NCBI GenBank assembly: GCA_963664365.1
Contig: OY761144.1
Location: 1,550,001 to 1,614,000 of the forward strand
Source: VXRN01 sp963664365
GTDB lineage: Bacteria > Chloroflexota > Dehalococcoidia > Lucifugimonadales > UBA1123
DNA length: 64,000 bases
Reading direction: 5' to 3'
Shown here: in pieces, positions 25,040-32,746 of the stretch
How positions within the stretch are numbered: position 1 is the stretch's first letter
How the letters are laid out: each line of letters starts with the position of its first letter
Notes under the pieces: model-generated
The model's input: the letters and a program-made list of their open reading frames with translations, nothing else
Database searches by the model: none
Told to the model about the DNA's origin: nothing
Program-made: the position numbers and the translations under genes

Positions 25040-27100
25040 CTATGGCCGCTCCTCGAACCCCAAATCATAGCCCGCGCTATGGCGGGTGTCGGGGGTGACA
25101 GGGGATACGACGACGACTGCTCGGTCGGCTCCGGTCAGGATCATCTCCGCCTGGTTTCGGTCGTCAAGGTCGAGCCTGGAGATCTGGAAGTCGCCATCGG
25201 AGGACATCTCTATGACCTGCGCGATGAAGCGCTGAGGCAGCGGACTCCCGGCAAGCCTGAATCCGTCGGAACTCCAAGCGTCATCTTGAGAGCTCAGATC
25301 AAGGTCCAACTCCGGGATGGAAAGATCGTCTATGAGGAGTCCGTCGAGATAAACGGCGTCGTCGGTGACGTACTCGAACCTGACAAGTACGGGGCCGCCG
25401 GCGAAAGGGGTGAGGTCGATCGACTCTCGGAGCCACTCACCGCTCGACCCCGTATATCCGGGGCCGTATGCGTTGCCGCTGGGGTTGTCTGTGGTGGTGT
25501 GTCGGCCTTCGAGGATGTTCCAGGTCCGGCCGCCGTCGTCGGAAGCCTCGACGTAGGCGTAGTCCCAGCCCTCCTCGATCTCGTGCCAGACCATGAACTC
25601 CAAGGTCGCTTCGTCCAGGCCGGTCAGGTCTAACTCGCGGATCAGGGCGGTGTCGATGCCGTCGCCTCGTCCGCTCCACCAGCAGAGCGCTTCTTCCACG
25701 CAGTCGGCGCCGACCTGCCGGACGCCGGTCTCGCCCTTGAAGGTGAGAACGCCGCCCGCAGAGCCTGCGTCGATCTTGTGGTAGCGCGCCGAGAACTGGG
25801 GCTGAGTTCGGTCGATCGTTTGCCCCGGCGTGAGCGTGAGCGAAGGTCGGACGCTGACCTCATGACTTGGGTATCCGAACCGTTCATCGTCGGCGTCTAA
25901 GTAGTTTGCGATTACCCAGTCGCCGAACACTTCCAGAAAGCTCAGGCCGTGGCCGCTCAGATAGGAGTCGATGCCCTCGATGCCGTCCAGAGGCTCGGTT
26001 ATCAGATCGGTCAGGTTCTGGTGGCCGCCGACCCTCTGGGCGAGATACCTCATGAACAGGGCGGATGCGCCGTAGTGAGGATAGCGGTCATGGGGTTCGT
26101 CGGCCCAGAAGTTGAGTTGGGTATCGGGGCGTCGGAGGAATGACCGGGGCGACTGCGACTCGTATCCGGCGACCTCGGACGCAAGCTCGGACAGCCCTTC
26201 ATTCACCCAGGACTCTTCGCCATTATCGTGGTTGAAGTGGATGGCGTGCTGAAACTCGTGGGCGATGACCGACATGTACACGTCGTCGCCCGGACTCAGC
26301 GCCTCGCTGTCCATGTAGATTATCTCTCGCTCGTTGCTGTGCGGATGGACGCTGGCAGGGAAGGCGTCGGCGGAGCCGAAGTAGCCGGCCGCGCCGTTGA
26401 GCTTGGCGTGGAGCACGAAGAGACGCGGGTCGCCGTCGATGCCCGGTTTTCTAATGTCTCCGAACGTCTCGACCACGGCGGGCCTGACACTGGTCTCGAA
26501 GATACGGGCGGCTTCCTCCAGGCCCTGCTCGTCGAAATCTACGTCGTTTTCTACGAACCAGTAGGCGTTGTCGCTGACGACTTGGAGAGTGGCGGTGATG
26601 CTGTAGGCGGAGATGTCGTCGAGGTTGAGTATCCAAAATGTCTCCTGCGCGCCCCGCGAGAGTGGGGCGGCCTCGACGGGAGATATATCTGACGGAGCTA
26701 CGCCCCGGAGTCGGATGGCGAGTTCCTCGAGATCTCTGTCGGGTGGGCGAGATTCAACGATCTTCGGCAAATCGGGAAGCTCAGGACTTGGAACGGGTGT
26801 CGGCTGTCTCACAGGCGCTATGGTTGGCGTTGGGGCGGGTTTCGGAACAGGCGTGAAGGTGGGGGGTAGTTCGGGCGTATGCGGTGTTGCAGTCGGGAGA
26901 GCGACGGTTGGAGACGGGTCCGGTATTTGCGGCGTCGGAGTTGCGGGAGCGGCTGTTGGAGACGGTTCTGACGGTGTGGGTATGCGCTCGGATTTGGGAG
27001 CGGTGTCGGAGCCGCAGGCAAAGGACAGGCAGACGGCTATGGCCATGGCGACGCCGGCCGTCCATCTCAGGCTGAGTCTGCTTTGCTGTGTCGTTGTCAT
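25040..27100 (-). CDS. Secreted zinc metallopeptidase lipoprotein, immune-inhibitor-A-like
   Basis: 686 aa. Signal peptide and lipobox SFAC, then a Pro/Thr-rich linker (about residues 30-110). The peptidase region has HEFQH at 281-285 (IAHEFQHAIHFNHD) followed by WVNEGLSELASEVAG, whose Glu is the likely third zinc ligand. A C-terminal MAM/jelly-roll-like domain (YAYVEASDDGGRTWNILEG) follows, as in M6 immune inhibitor A and related exported peptidases. Probable role is extracellular proteolysis. ATG 27100 is used; GTG 27127 and 27112 are open upstream, but the ATG fits the signal peptide best. It is flanked by unrelated genes on the same strand. Confidence 0.85.
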   Translation of the reverse strand: MTTTQQSRLSLRWTAGVAMAIAVCLSFACGSDTAPKSERIPTPSEPSPTAAPATPTPQIPDPSPTVALPTATPHTPELPPTFTPVPKPAPTPTIAPVRQPTPVPSPELPDLPKIVESRPPDRDLEELAIRLRGVAPSDISPVEAAPLSRGAQETFWILNLDDISAYSITATLQVVSDNAYWFVENDVDFDEQGLEEAARIFETSVRPAVVETFGDIRKPGIDGDPRLFVLHAKLNGAAGYFGSADAFPASVHPHSNEREIIYMDSEALSPGDDVYMSVIAHEFQHAIHFNHDNGEESWVNEGLSELASEVAGYESQSPRSFLRRPDTQLNFWADEPHDRYPHYGASALFMRYLAQRVGGHQNLTDLITEPLDGIEGIDSYLSGHGLSFLEVFGDWVIANYLDADDERFGYPSHEVSVRPSLTLTPGQTIDRTQPQFSARYHKIDAGSAGGVLTFKGETGVRQVGADCVEEALCWWSGRGDGIDTALIRELDLTGLDEATLEFMVWHEIEEGWDYAYVEASDDGGRTWNILEGRHTTTDNPSGNAYGPGYTGSSGEWLRESIDLTPFAGGPVLVRFEYVTDDAVYLDGLLIDDLSIPELDLDLSSQDDAWSSDGFRLAGSPLPQRFIAQVIEMSSDGDFQISRLDLDDRNQAEMILTGADRAVVVVSPVTPDTRHSAGYDLGFEERP

Positions 27101-27164
27101 GAGGATGCTCACAGGATATAACGTCACAGGGCGCGTATGGGTTCTCTTTGGAATGTAACCGCTC

Positions 27165-28442
27165 CTAAAGCGACAGCGTCGCTTGTCTTACCGCCGGTTC
27201 GGGTAAGGATTCCGTGCCGTCCGGCCAGACCTTTACGACGCCGTACTGTCCGTCGAAGCCGGGCCGCACGTAGATGTCGCCGGTACGGACTTTGCTTATG
27301 CCCTCCGCGAGTCGTTCGCCGTATCCTGGAAGGGCGGCGGCGATGTCCGAGGCTGCGGCGTCGAGCAGGACGGCAAGCTCAGTTCCGAACGACTCGACGA
27401 GGCCCATGTAGGCGGTCCGCACCCGCTTGGTGTTGACCCCGACTCCGATCACTTCTGCTAGTATCTGTTGCAGCGAGACCATCGACCTGAACGGCGGTCT
27501 GCCGTCGGGGTGCCTGACCATACCGTCGTCGTCGGGCCTCGCGTCTATCTCCCGTCGAGCCAACTCCTCTACTCGCTGCCCCACTCCCAGAGTCATGGAG
27601 CGTCCGCAGACGGGGCAGGCGCGCCCGTATCGGGATACCTCGGCGGGGTCGTAGCTGACGCCGCACTTGCGATGCCCTGAGTTGTGGTACTTGCCCTCCT
27701 CCGGGAAGAACTCGATGGTGTAGGCGATGTCCTGGGCGCGGAGCGCCTGGGCCAGACCGTCGTAACTCGGCTCGCCGTTGAAGACCGTCAATTCGCGGGC
27801 CATCTTCGGCAGCGAGTGGGCGTCCGAGAACGATACGATGGACACGTCGTCGAGGTCCGGCGCTCGCCAGCACATCGCCGGATCGCTGGAAAGTCCGGTC
27901 TCGACGGCGTGGACGTGGGGCGTGAGATCGCCGAAGCACTCTTCGAGAGAGTCGAACCCGGACTTGGAACCGAACAGCCCGAACCAGGGCGTCCAGGCGT
28001 GGGCTGGTATGATTAGGCAGCGCGGGTCGATGTGCAGCAGAAGTTCCGTGAGGTCTCTTGGCGTGATGCTCAGCGTGGGCCTGCCGTCGCCTTCGAGAGA
28101 AGCGCCCCGCTCGGACAGCGCCTTGTTGATTCCGGCGACGGCGTCCAAGCTGGGCGCCAGTGCGAGGATGTGGACTCGTCGGCTCCGGCCGTTGACTCTG
28201 CCAACGCAGTTCACCTCTGTACCGAGGACGAACTTGACGCCGTCGTGTTCATAGAGTCCGCCCTCAGCCTCAGTGAGTTTCGATCTGGACTCCTCGAACC
28301 ATTCAGGCTGTGTAAAGTCGGCGGACGCCAGCAGGTCCACGCCTTTGATCTTCGCCCAGCGGGCCAGGTTGTCGAAGTTGAGGGCGCGGCTGGTAGCATA
28401 GGCGTATGAGGAGTGGAGGTGCAGGTCGGCGGCGTAGGTCAT
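27165..28442 (-). CDS. Endonuclease Q family protein (PHP domain)
   Basis: 425-aa DNA repair nuclease of the EndoQ type, which in characterised members nicks 5' of deaminated bases such as uracil and hypoxanthine. The PHP metal site includes ADLHLHSSYA, LASADFTQPEW, LGTEVNC, IIPAHAWTPWFG and SFSDAHSL. A zinc-binding stretch HRKCG..CPVCGRSM and the helical C-terminus follow. A -10 (TACAAT, 28454-28449) lies only 6 bases from the ATG, so the mRNA is probably leaderless. It is divergent from lexA with 113 bases between the start codons, so shared SOS control is plausible. Confidence 0.9.
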   Translation of the reverse strand: MTYAADLHLHSSYAYATSRALNFDNLARWAKIKGVDLLASADFTQPEWFEESRSKLTEAEGGLYEHDGVKFVLGTEVNCVGRVNGRSRRVHILALAPSLDAVAGINKALSERGASLEGDGRPTLSITPRDLTELLLHIDPRCLIIPAHAWTPWFGLFGSKSGFDSLEECFGDLTPHVHAVETGLSSDPAMCWRAPDLDDVSIVSFSDAHSLPKMARELTVFNGEPSYDGLAQALRAQDIAYTIEFFPEEGKYHNSGHRKCGVSYDPAEVSRYGRACPVCGRSMTLGVGQRVEELARREIDARPDDDGMVRHPDGRPPFRSMVSLQQILAEVIGVGVNTKRVRTAYMGLVESFGTELAVLLDAAASDIAAALPGYGERLAEGISKVRTGDIYVRPGFDGQYGVVKVWPDGTESLPEPAVRQATLSL

Positions 28443-28448
28443 GGACAG

Positions 28449-28454
28449 ATTGTA
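28449..28454 (-). promoter_or_regulatory. -10 box of the EndoQ gene
   Basis: TACAAT on the minus strand, 6 bases before the ATG. The -35 (ATTTTA at 17 bases) is weak. It predicts a leaderless transcript. Confidence 0.45.
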
Positions 28455-28483
28455 TCATTTTGAGAATTGTGTAAAATTGGGGG

Positions 28484-28512
28484 TTGACAGTGTACATTTG
28501 GTCTTGTAAGAT
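28484..28512 (+). promoter_or_regulatory. lexA promoter and possible operator
   Basis: TTGACA (28484-28489), a 17-base spacer and TAAGAT (28507-28512). The spacer contains the palindromic AGTGTACATT, where a LexA dimer could sit and cover both divergent promoters. This is not a proven SOS box. Confidence 0.6.
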
Positions 28513-28555
28513 ATTCGGAACGTTAGTGCATCAGTAGTCCAATTGGAGGGATCAC

Positions 28556-29200
28556 ATGGAGAACAAACTAACCGAGAAGCAGCAGGATATCATGAGCTTC
28601 ATCCAGGAGTTCATCATGGACCATCGCTACCCGCCGACGGTCCGTGACATACAGCGCGGGTGCGAGATCAGCTCGACCTCGGTGGTGGACTACAACCTCC
28701 GCCGTCTCCAGAAGATGGGTTACCTCAAGCGGCAGCCCGACGTATCTCGCGGGATAGAGCTGATCGGCGAGGGCCTGAGAGGGATGAGGGATGACATCGT
28801 GAACATCCCGGTCATGGGCAGCATCGCCGCCGGCGAGCCTCTGCACGTGCCCGACGCATCCGAGGGGGTTGACGACAGCTTCGACAGGATCGACCTCCCG
28901 ACGTCTCTGGCGGGCGACAGTTCCAGCCTCTTCGCGCTCCGCGTCAAGGGCACCTCCATGATAGACGCGCTGGTCGCGGACGGCGACCTCGTGATTCTGG
29001 AGCCCGCCTCGGACGCGAGGGACGGGGAGATGGTCGCGGCTTGGCTGGACGAGCGCGAAGAGACGACGCTCAAACGGTTCTACCTCGAGGATGACATCGT
29101 GCGGCTGCAGCCGGAGAACGAGTCCATGGACCCCATCCGGGTTCCGGCAAACGAAGTCTCCGTGCGCGGCAAGGTGGTCGGAGTCGTCAGGACTGTTTAG
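28556..29200 (+). CDS. lexA: LexA repressor
   Basis: SOS repressor and self-cleaving protease, 214 aa. The N-terminal winged helix starts LTEKQQDIMSFIQEF and has the recognition helix STSVVDYNLRRLQKMGYL. The cleavage site is Ala92-Gly93 (SIAAGEPL), with catalytic Ser134 (GTSMID) and Lys173 (ETTLKRFY). RecA-stimulated cleavage would derepress its targets. ATG 28556 has GGAGGG 5 bases upstream. It is divergent from EndoQ and 3.5 kb from uvrB, a typical SOS gene. The unusual recognition helix implies an operator unlike the GAAC-N4-GTTC box. Confidence 0.95.
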   Translation: MENKLTEKQQDIMSFIQEFIMDHRYPPTVRDIQRGCEISSTSVVDYNLRRLQKMGYLKRQPDVSRGIELIGEGLRGMRDDIVNIPVMGSIAAGEPLHVPDASEGVDDSFDRIDLPTSLAGDSSSLFALRVKGTSMIDALVADGDLVILEPASDARDGEMVAAWLDEREETTLKRFYLEDDIVRLQPENESMDPIRVPANEVSVRGKVVGVVRTV

Positions 29201-29211
29201 TCCGCGTGATG

Positions 29212-29250
29212 GGGGGATCCGGTCAGTCTCCAACTCGGCCAGGATCCCCC
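29212..29250 (+). terminator. Hairpin between convergent lexA and lhgO
   Basis: GGGGGATCC (29212-29220) pairs with GGATCCCCC (29242-29250) around a 21-base loop. It lies between the two stops and could serve both directions. There is no T-run. Confidence 0.45.
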
Positions 29251-29296
29251 TAACATACTCCACTCCTCCGATTTCATATTCGGTCCGAATCGGAGA

Positions 29297-30514
29297 CTAT
29301 CCACTCAACCCGAACGACTTCTTCGCCAGGTCCACGATGTACCTGCTGATCGACAGCGACGACGTCGCGCCTGGTGACGGGGCGTTCAGGACGTGTATTG
29401 CGCCCTCGGTTTCGGCGATGCTGAAATCTTGGAGCAAAGCTCCGCTCCGGTCCACTGCCTGAGCGCGAACCCCGGCTCCGGGTTCGTGGAGGTCGTCTTT
29501 TGTGATCTCTGGTACCAGGGTCTGGAGAGACTTCACGAACACCGACTTGACCATCGAACGGTACTGCTCGCTGAAGCCGGTCTTCCAGTGCTTGAGAGAC
29601 ATGCGCCAGAAGCCCGGGTACGTGAAGGTTCCAAGAGCGTCGGACAAGGCGAAGCTCGTCTTGGAGTAACCCTCGCGCTTCAGCGCCAGGACCGCGTTCG
29701 GTCCGGCCTCCACGCTTCCGTTGATCCGCTTTGTGAAGTGGACGCCGAGAAACGGAAGCGCGGGGTTTGGCACGGGATAGACTAGTCCTCTGACGAGATC
29801 GGAGCGTTCAGGCCTGAGCGAGAAGTATTCGCCCCTGAACGGAATGATCCGCACGCCGATGTCCACTCCCATCATGCGCGCGATTGTGTCGGCGTGAAGT
29901 CCGGCGCAGTTGATGACCGCGCCCGCCGAGAAGTCTCCGGCAGTCGTCTCCAGATGCGCCATCCCGTTGGCGCTGGAGATAGAGCGTGCCTCCGCGCCGG
30001 TGATCAGGTCGCCGCCCGCTTCCCGCATCTCGGTGGAGTAGGCTTCCGAAACCTTGCTGAAGTCTATGATTCCGGTGTTCGGCGACCAGATGGCCCTGAC
30101 CCCCGCGACGTGCGGCTCATGCTCCCTGAGCTCATCCCGTCCTATGACCTCCAGGCCCTCCGCGCCGTTGGCTGTGCCGCGTCGATACAACTCCTCCAGG
30201 CCGGGGACTTCGGACTCGTTGACGGCGACTATCAGCTTGCCGCACATCTCGTACTCGATGCCGCGCTCGTCGCAGAACTCCCGAAGCAGTTTGCCGCCGG
30301 TGGAGCAGAAGTTGGCCTTCTGGGAGCCGGGCGCGTAGTAGATGCCCGCGTGGATGACGCCGGAGTTGTGGCCCGTCTGATGCCGAGCGACCCCGCTCTC
30401 CTTCTCGATGACGGCGACCTTCCGGTCGGGGTGCTCCTGGGTCAATCTCATGGCGGTGGCGAGTCCGATGATGCCGCCGCCAATGATGACGATGTCGTAA
30501 CTCCGAGATGTCAT
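29297..30514 (-). CDS. lhgO: L-2-hydroxyglutarate oxidase
   Basis: 405-aa FAD enzyme (LhgO/YgaF) that oxidises L-2-hydroxyglutarate to 2-oxoglutarate. Marks are the dinucleotide fold DIVIIGGGIIGLATAMRL, VARHQTGHNSGVIHAGIYY around the flavin, GGDLITGAEA, PFRGEYFSL, FLGVHFTKRINGSVEAGPNA and the C-terminal LNAPSPGATSSLSI. All match the DAO-family LhgO pattern. GGAGAGAG precedes ATG 30514. It is monocistronic and convergent with lexA. It recovers a wasteful by-product of TCA-cycle enzymes or serves lysine breakdown. Confidence 0.95.
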   Translation of the reverse strand: MTSRSYDIVIIGGGIIGLATAMRLTQEHPDRKVAVIEKESGVARHQTGHNSGVIHAGIYYAPGSQKANFCSTGGKLLREFCDERGIEYEMCGKLIVAVNESEVPGLEELYRRGTANGAEGLEVIGRDELREHEPHVAGVRAIWSPNTGIIDFSKVSEAYSTEMREAGGDLITGAEARSISSANGMAHLETTAGDFSAGAVINCAGLHADTIARMMGVDIGVRIIPFRGEYFSLRPERSDLVRGLVYPVPNPALPFLGVHFTKRINGSVEAGPNAVLALKREGYSKTSFALSDALGTFTYPGFWRMSLKHWKTGFSEQYRSMVKSVFVKSLQTLVPEITKDDLHEPGAGVRAQAVDRSGALLQDFSIAETEGAIHVLNAPSPGATSSLSISRYIVDLAKKSFGLSG

Positions 30515-30644
30515 ACTCTCTCCATTCTCCGCTGTCGAGTTCTGCTTTCATCCGCCGTCGAGTTCTGTTCCCGCCCGCCGAATTGTAACACAAGGGAAAT
30601 CTGCCGCCCCCAACCGTCCTACTGTCATTCCGAGCCCCTCTCTC

Positions 30645-30914
30645 TGTCATTCCGAGCGCAGCGAGGAATCTAAAATCCCCGAACATCCTCCAACCCAATC
30701 AGCAAAATCACCCCAATCACCAAACTCCCACTTCACACAACCCTTCGTGACCCTTAGTGCCCTTCGTGGACAACACACCCTGTCATTCCGAGCGCAGCGA
30801 GGAATCTAAAATCCCCGAACATCCTCCAACCCAATCAGCAAAATCACCCCCAATCACCAAACTCCCACTTCACACAACCCTTCGCGACCCTTAGTGCCCT
30901 TCGTGGACAACACC
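30645..30914 (+). repeat. Tandem duplication, unit 136 bp
   Basis: Two near-identical copies (30645-30780 and 30781-30914). Each begins TGTCATTCCGAGCGCAGCGA and ends CCTTCGTGGACAACAC, with very few differences. A truncated start of a third lies at 30623. It is non-coding in all frames. It is too long and too few in copies for a CRISPR. Confidence 0.85.
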
Positions 30915-31097
30915 CCAACCCATCCTGCCAATCCTCCCCATCCCGTAAATCCTGCTTCTGACATCCGCAAAATCAGCGAAATCACCCCAATCACAAAAAT
31001 CACAGTTCAGACAACCCTTAGTGCCCCTTCGTGAATAGCGCCACCAATAACCAAAAACTAAAAACTACCCACTATCCACTATCCACTAAAAACCCCC
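30915..31097 (+). repeat. Non-coding DNA with periodic short phrases
   Basis: On the minus strand the text is a chain of GTGATT/AGGATT-type words spaced about 9-10 bases, then CACGAAGGA words. Similar text lies at 1255-1300 and 32432-32640. No gene is present. The whole 30515-31172 gap consists of such repeats, the tandem duplication and the promoter at 31098. Confidence 0.55.
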
Positions 31098-31127
31098 TTG
31101 ACATCCGTTCTCTCACCCCTCTATACT
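31098..31127 (+). promoter_or_regulatory. Promoter of the decayed phage-like unit
   Basis: TTGACA (31098-31103), an 18-base spacer and TATACT (31122-31127). TTGACATCCG is shared with the promoter at 1306. Confidence 0.6.
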
Positions 31128-31172
31128 ATCCAGCACAACAGTACGGCCAACCACTAAAGACTAAAAACTCCA

Positions 31173-32135
31173 ATGACCACCACAGCCCGACAGACACCAT
31201 CCAACCCGGCGCAAGACTTCGCCGACGCCACCCTCGCGGAGACGAACAACGGCCGCGACCTAATTGACGTCCTCCACAAAATCTCACAAGGCGGATACCG
31301 CGCCAACCCAAACGACCGCATCACCGCCGCCAACGTACTCATGGACCACGGTCTCGGCAAGTGCCCCAAACAGTCACCCGCCTCCGACCCCAACGACCAA
31401 ACCGACGACACCGACACCGACAACCAAACCGACGACACCGACGTAGGGGCGATTCACCGAATCGCCCCAAATCGCCGCCCACGACGACGACCCTCAAAAC
31501 CCCAGACTCGTCACCCAAATCAAACACACCCTAAACGACACCCTAGGCCCGCCCCCGGCCGCGCCCACCAACCACGACCAACTATCCACTATCCACCATC
31601 CACTAACCACCATCCAAAAATACATCCTCGAAATCACCGACAACGGCCAGACCCTCCGAGACACCCTCGAAGACATAGCCCGCGCACCCGACGAAGACAC
31701 GGCCATAACCGCCTACCACCGCACGCGCGCCGCCCGAAGCCTGCTCGACCGCATCCTCGGAACCGCCCGCGCCCTCACCCGGCCCGAGCCCGCCGAAGAG
31801 ACGCCTCAACCCCCCAAGGTGAGATACGTCGATCCCGTCAAGCTGGCCGAGGCCCGCGCAGAGCTCCAACGCATGAAGGACGAGGGCGAACTGACCCCCG
31901 ACCCCAACCGACCTAAGATAGACATATCCAAATACATGCCCCCCGAAGACTACGTTACCTGCCTCCCGAGGTAGCGGCAGAGGAAGCCGCCAAGTTCTGG
32001 GAAGAGATCGACCTGCGATACGAACGCCAAAAGCAGTGGCCCGAAATCGAAGAACGCCGGCGGCGGAAGCACAAGGAGATATACCCGTCACACTCAGACG
32101 ACCAGGAAGATGACGACAAACCGCCTGACCCATGA
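31173..32135 (+). pseudogene. Frameshifted phage-like gene (possible small terminase)
   Basis: The first frame (from ATG 31173) reads RDLIDVLHKISQGGYRANPND and on to GLGKCPKQ, a helical DNA-packaging-like N-terminus, and stays sensible to about 31442. A 25-base palindromic insert (31443-31467) then shifts the frame by one. The sense continues in the next frame (TDNGQTLRDTLEDIARAPD..YMPPEDYV) to a stop at 31974. A second shift gives RYLPPEVAAEEAAKFWEEID, ending at 32135. A CCACTATCCACC stretch inside resembles nearby intergenic repeats. Position before a terminase remnant suggests a small terminase subunit or similar; that is inference. Confidence 0.55.
31446..31468 (+). repeat. Palindromic insert GGGGCGATTC-ACC-GAATCGCCCC
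   Basis: A perfect 10-bp inverted repeat inside the previous gene. Removing 31443-31467 restores the reading frame exactly. A related palindrome (GGGCGCTTC-AC-GAAGCGCCC) lies inside the MITE-like element at 50602. Confidence 0.7.
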
Positions 32136-32431
32136 CGTCGCTGACATCTGACACCCTGATATCCGAGATCGCCGCCGAGGTGAGCGGCCTTCCTTACGCC
32201 CAGCGTGTGGACGCCGTCCGTGCCTACGAGAACCTCCTCGAAGAACCCGTCGCCGCCCTCTACGAACAGGGACGAGTCCACCACGTAGGCCGCTTCCCCG
32301 AACTCGAAGACCAGATGTGTACCTGGTCCGCCGAACTCGGACCCTCCGGCTCCCCCGACCGCGCCGACGCCCTAGTCCACGCCGTCACAGAGCTTATGAT
32401 CCGACGAATACCCATCAAAATCTGGGTCTAA
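32132..32431 (+). pseudogene. Phage terminase large subunit with large internal deletion
   Basis: 99 codons. The C-terminal half, EPVAALYEQGRVHHVGRFPELEDQMC..SPDRADALVHAVTELM, is the end of the nuclease domain of phage large terminases (Terminase_6-like). It is joined to a short N-terminal-looking segment (LPYAQRVDAVRAYENLL). The ATPase and most of the nuclease, about 350-400 residues, are missing, so it cannot package DNA. The ATG overlaps the preceding stop (ATGA), as in the original operon. Confidence 0.7.
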
Positions 32432-32664
32432 CCATAATCCCACAAATCACAGTTCAGACATAATCCTCCCTTCGTGTCCTTCGTGTCCTTCGTGGATAAT
32501 ACCCCAACCCATCCTGAACATCCTCCACATCCGGCAAATCCTGATTCAGACACCCGCCCAAAATCAGCAAAATCACCCCAATCACAAAAATCACAGTTCA
32601 GACAACCCTTAGCGCCCCTTCGTGCCCTTCGTGGATAGCGCCACTTACACCCTACACCTTATCC
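32432..32664 (+). repeat. Repeat-rich non-coding DNA
   Basis: Contains CTTCGTGTCCTTCGTGTCCTTCGTGGA and the same AATCACAAAAATCACAGTTCAGACA text as 30990-31015. Together these make a partial duplicate of the DNA on the other side of the phage remnant. No gene is present. Confidence 0.55.
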
Positions 32665-32693
32665 CTTACACCTCCCCTGCCCCGTGCTACAAT
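32665..32693 (+). promoter_or_regulatory. uvrB promoter
   Basis: CTTACA (32665-32670), a 17-base spacer and TACAAT (32688-32693) with an extended TGC before it. The predicted start, about 32700, is 47 bases ahead of the TTG start. Confidence 0.6.
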
Positions 32694-32746
32694 GGGTCGG
32701 CGACTACTTGGGCCATTCAGGGTCTTCGCCACTAGGAAGGTACGCC

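Noticed and set aside
30645..30914. CRISPR array
   Set aside because: Only two units of 136 bp with no repeat-spacer pattern and no cas genes.
31173..31916. Intact 247-aa protein with a long Arg/Pro-rich tail
   Set aside because: After the palindromic insert the tail is meaningless Arg/Pro/His text, whereas the +1 frame continues as normal protein.
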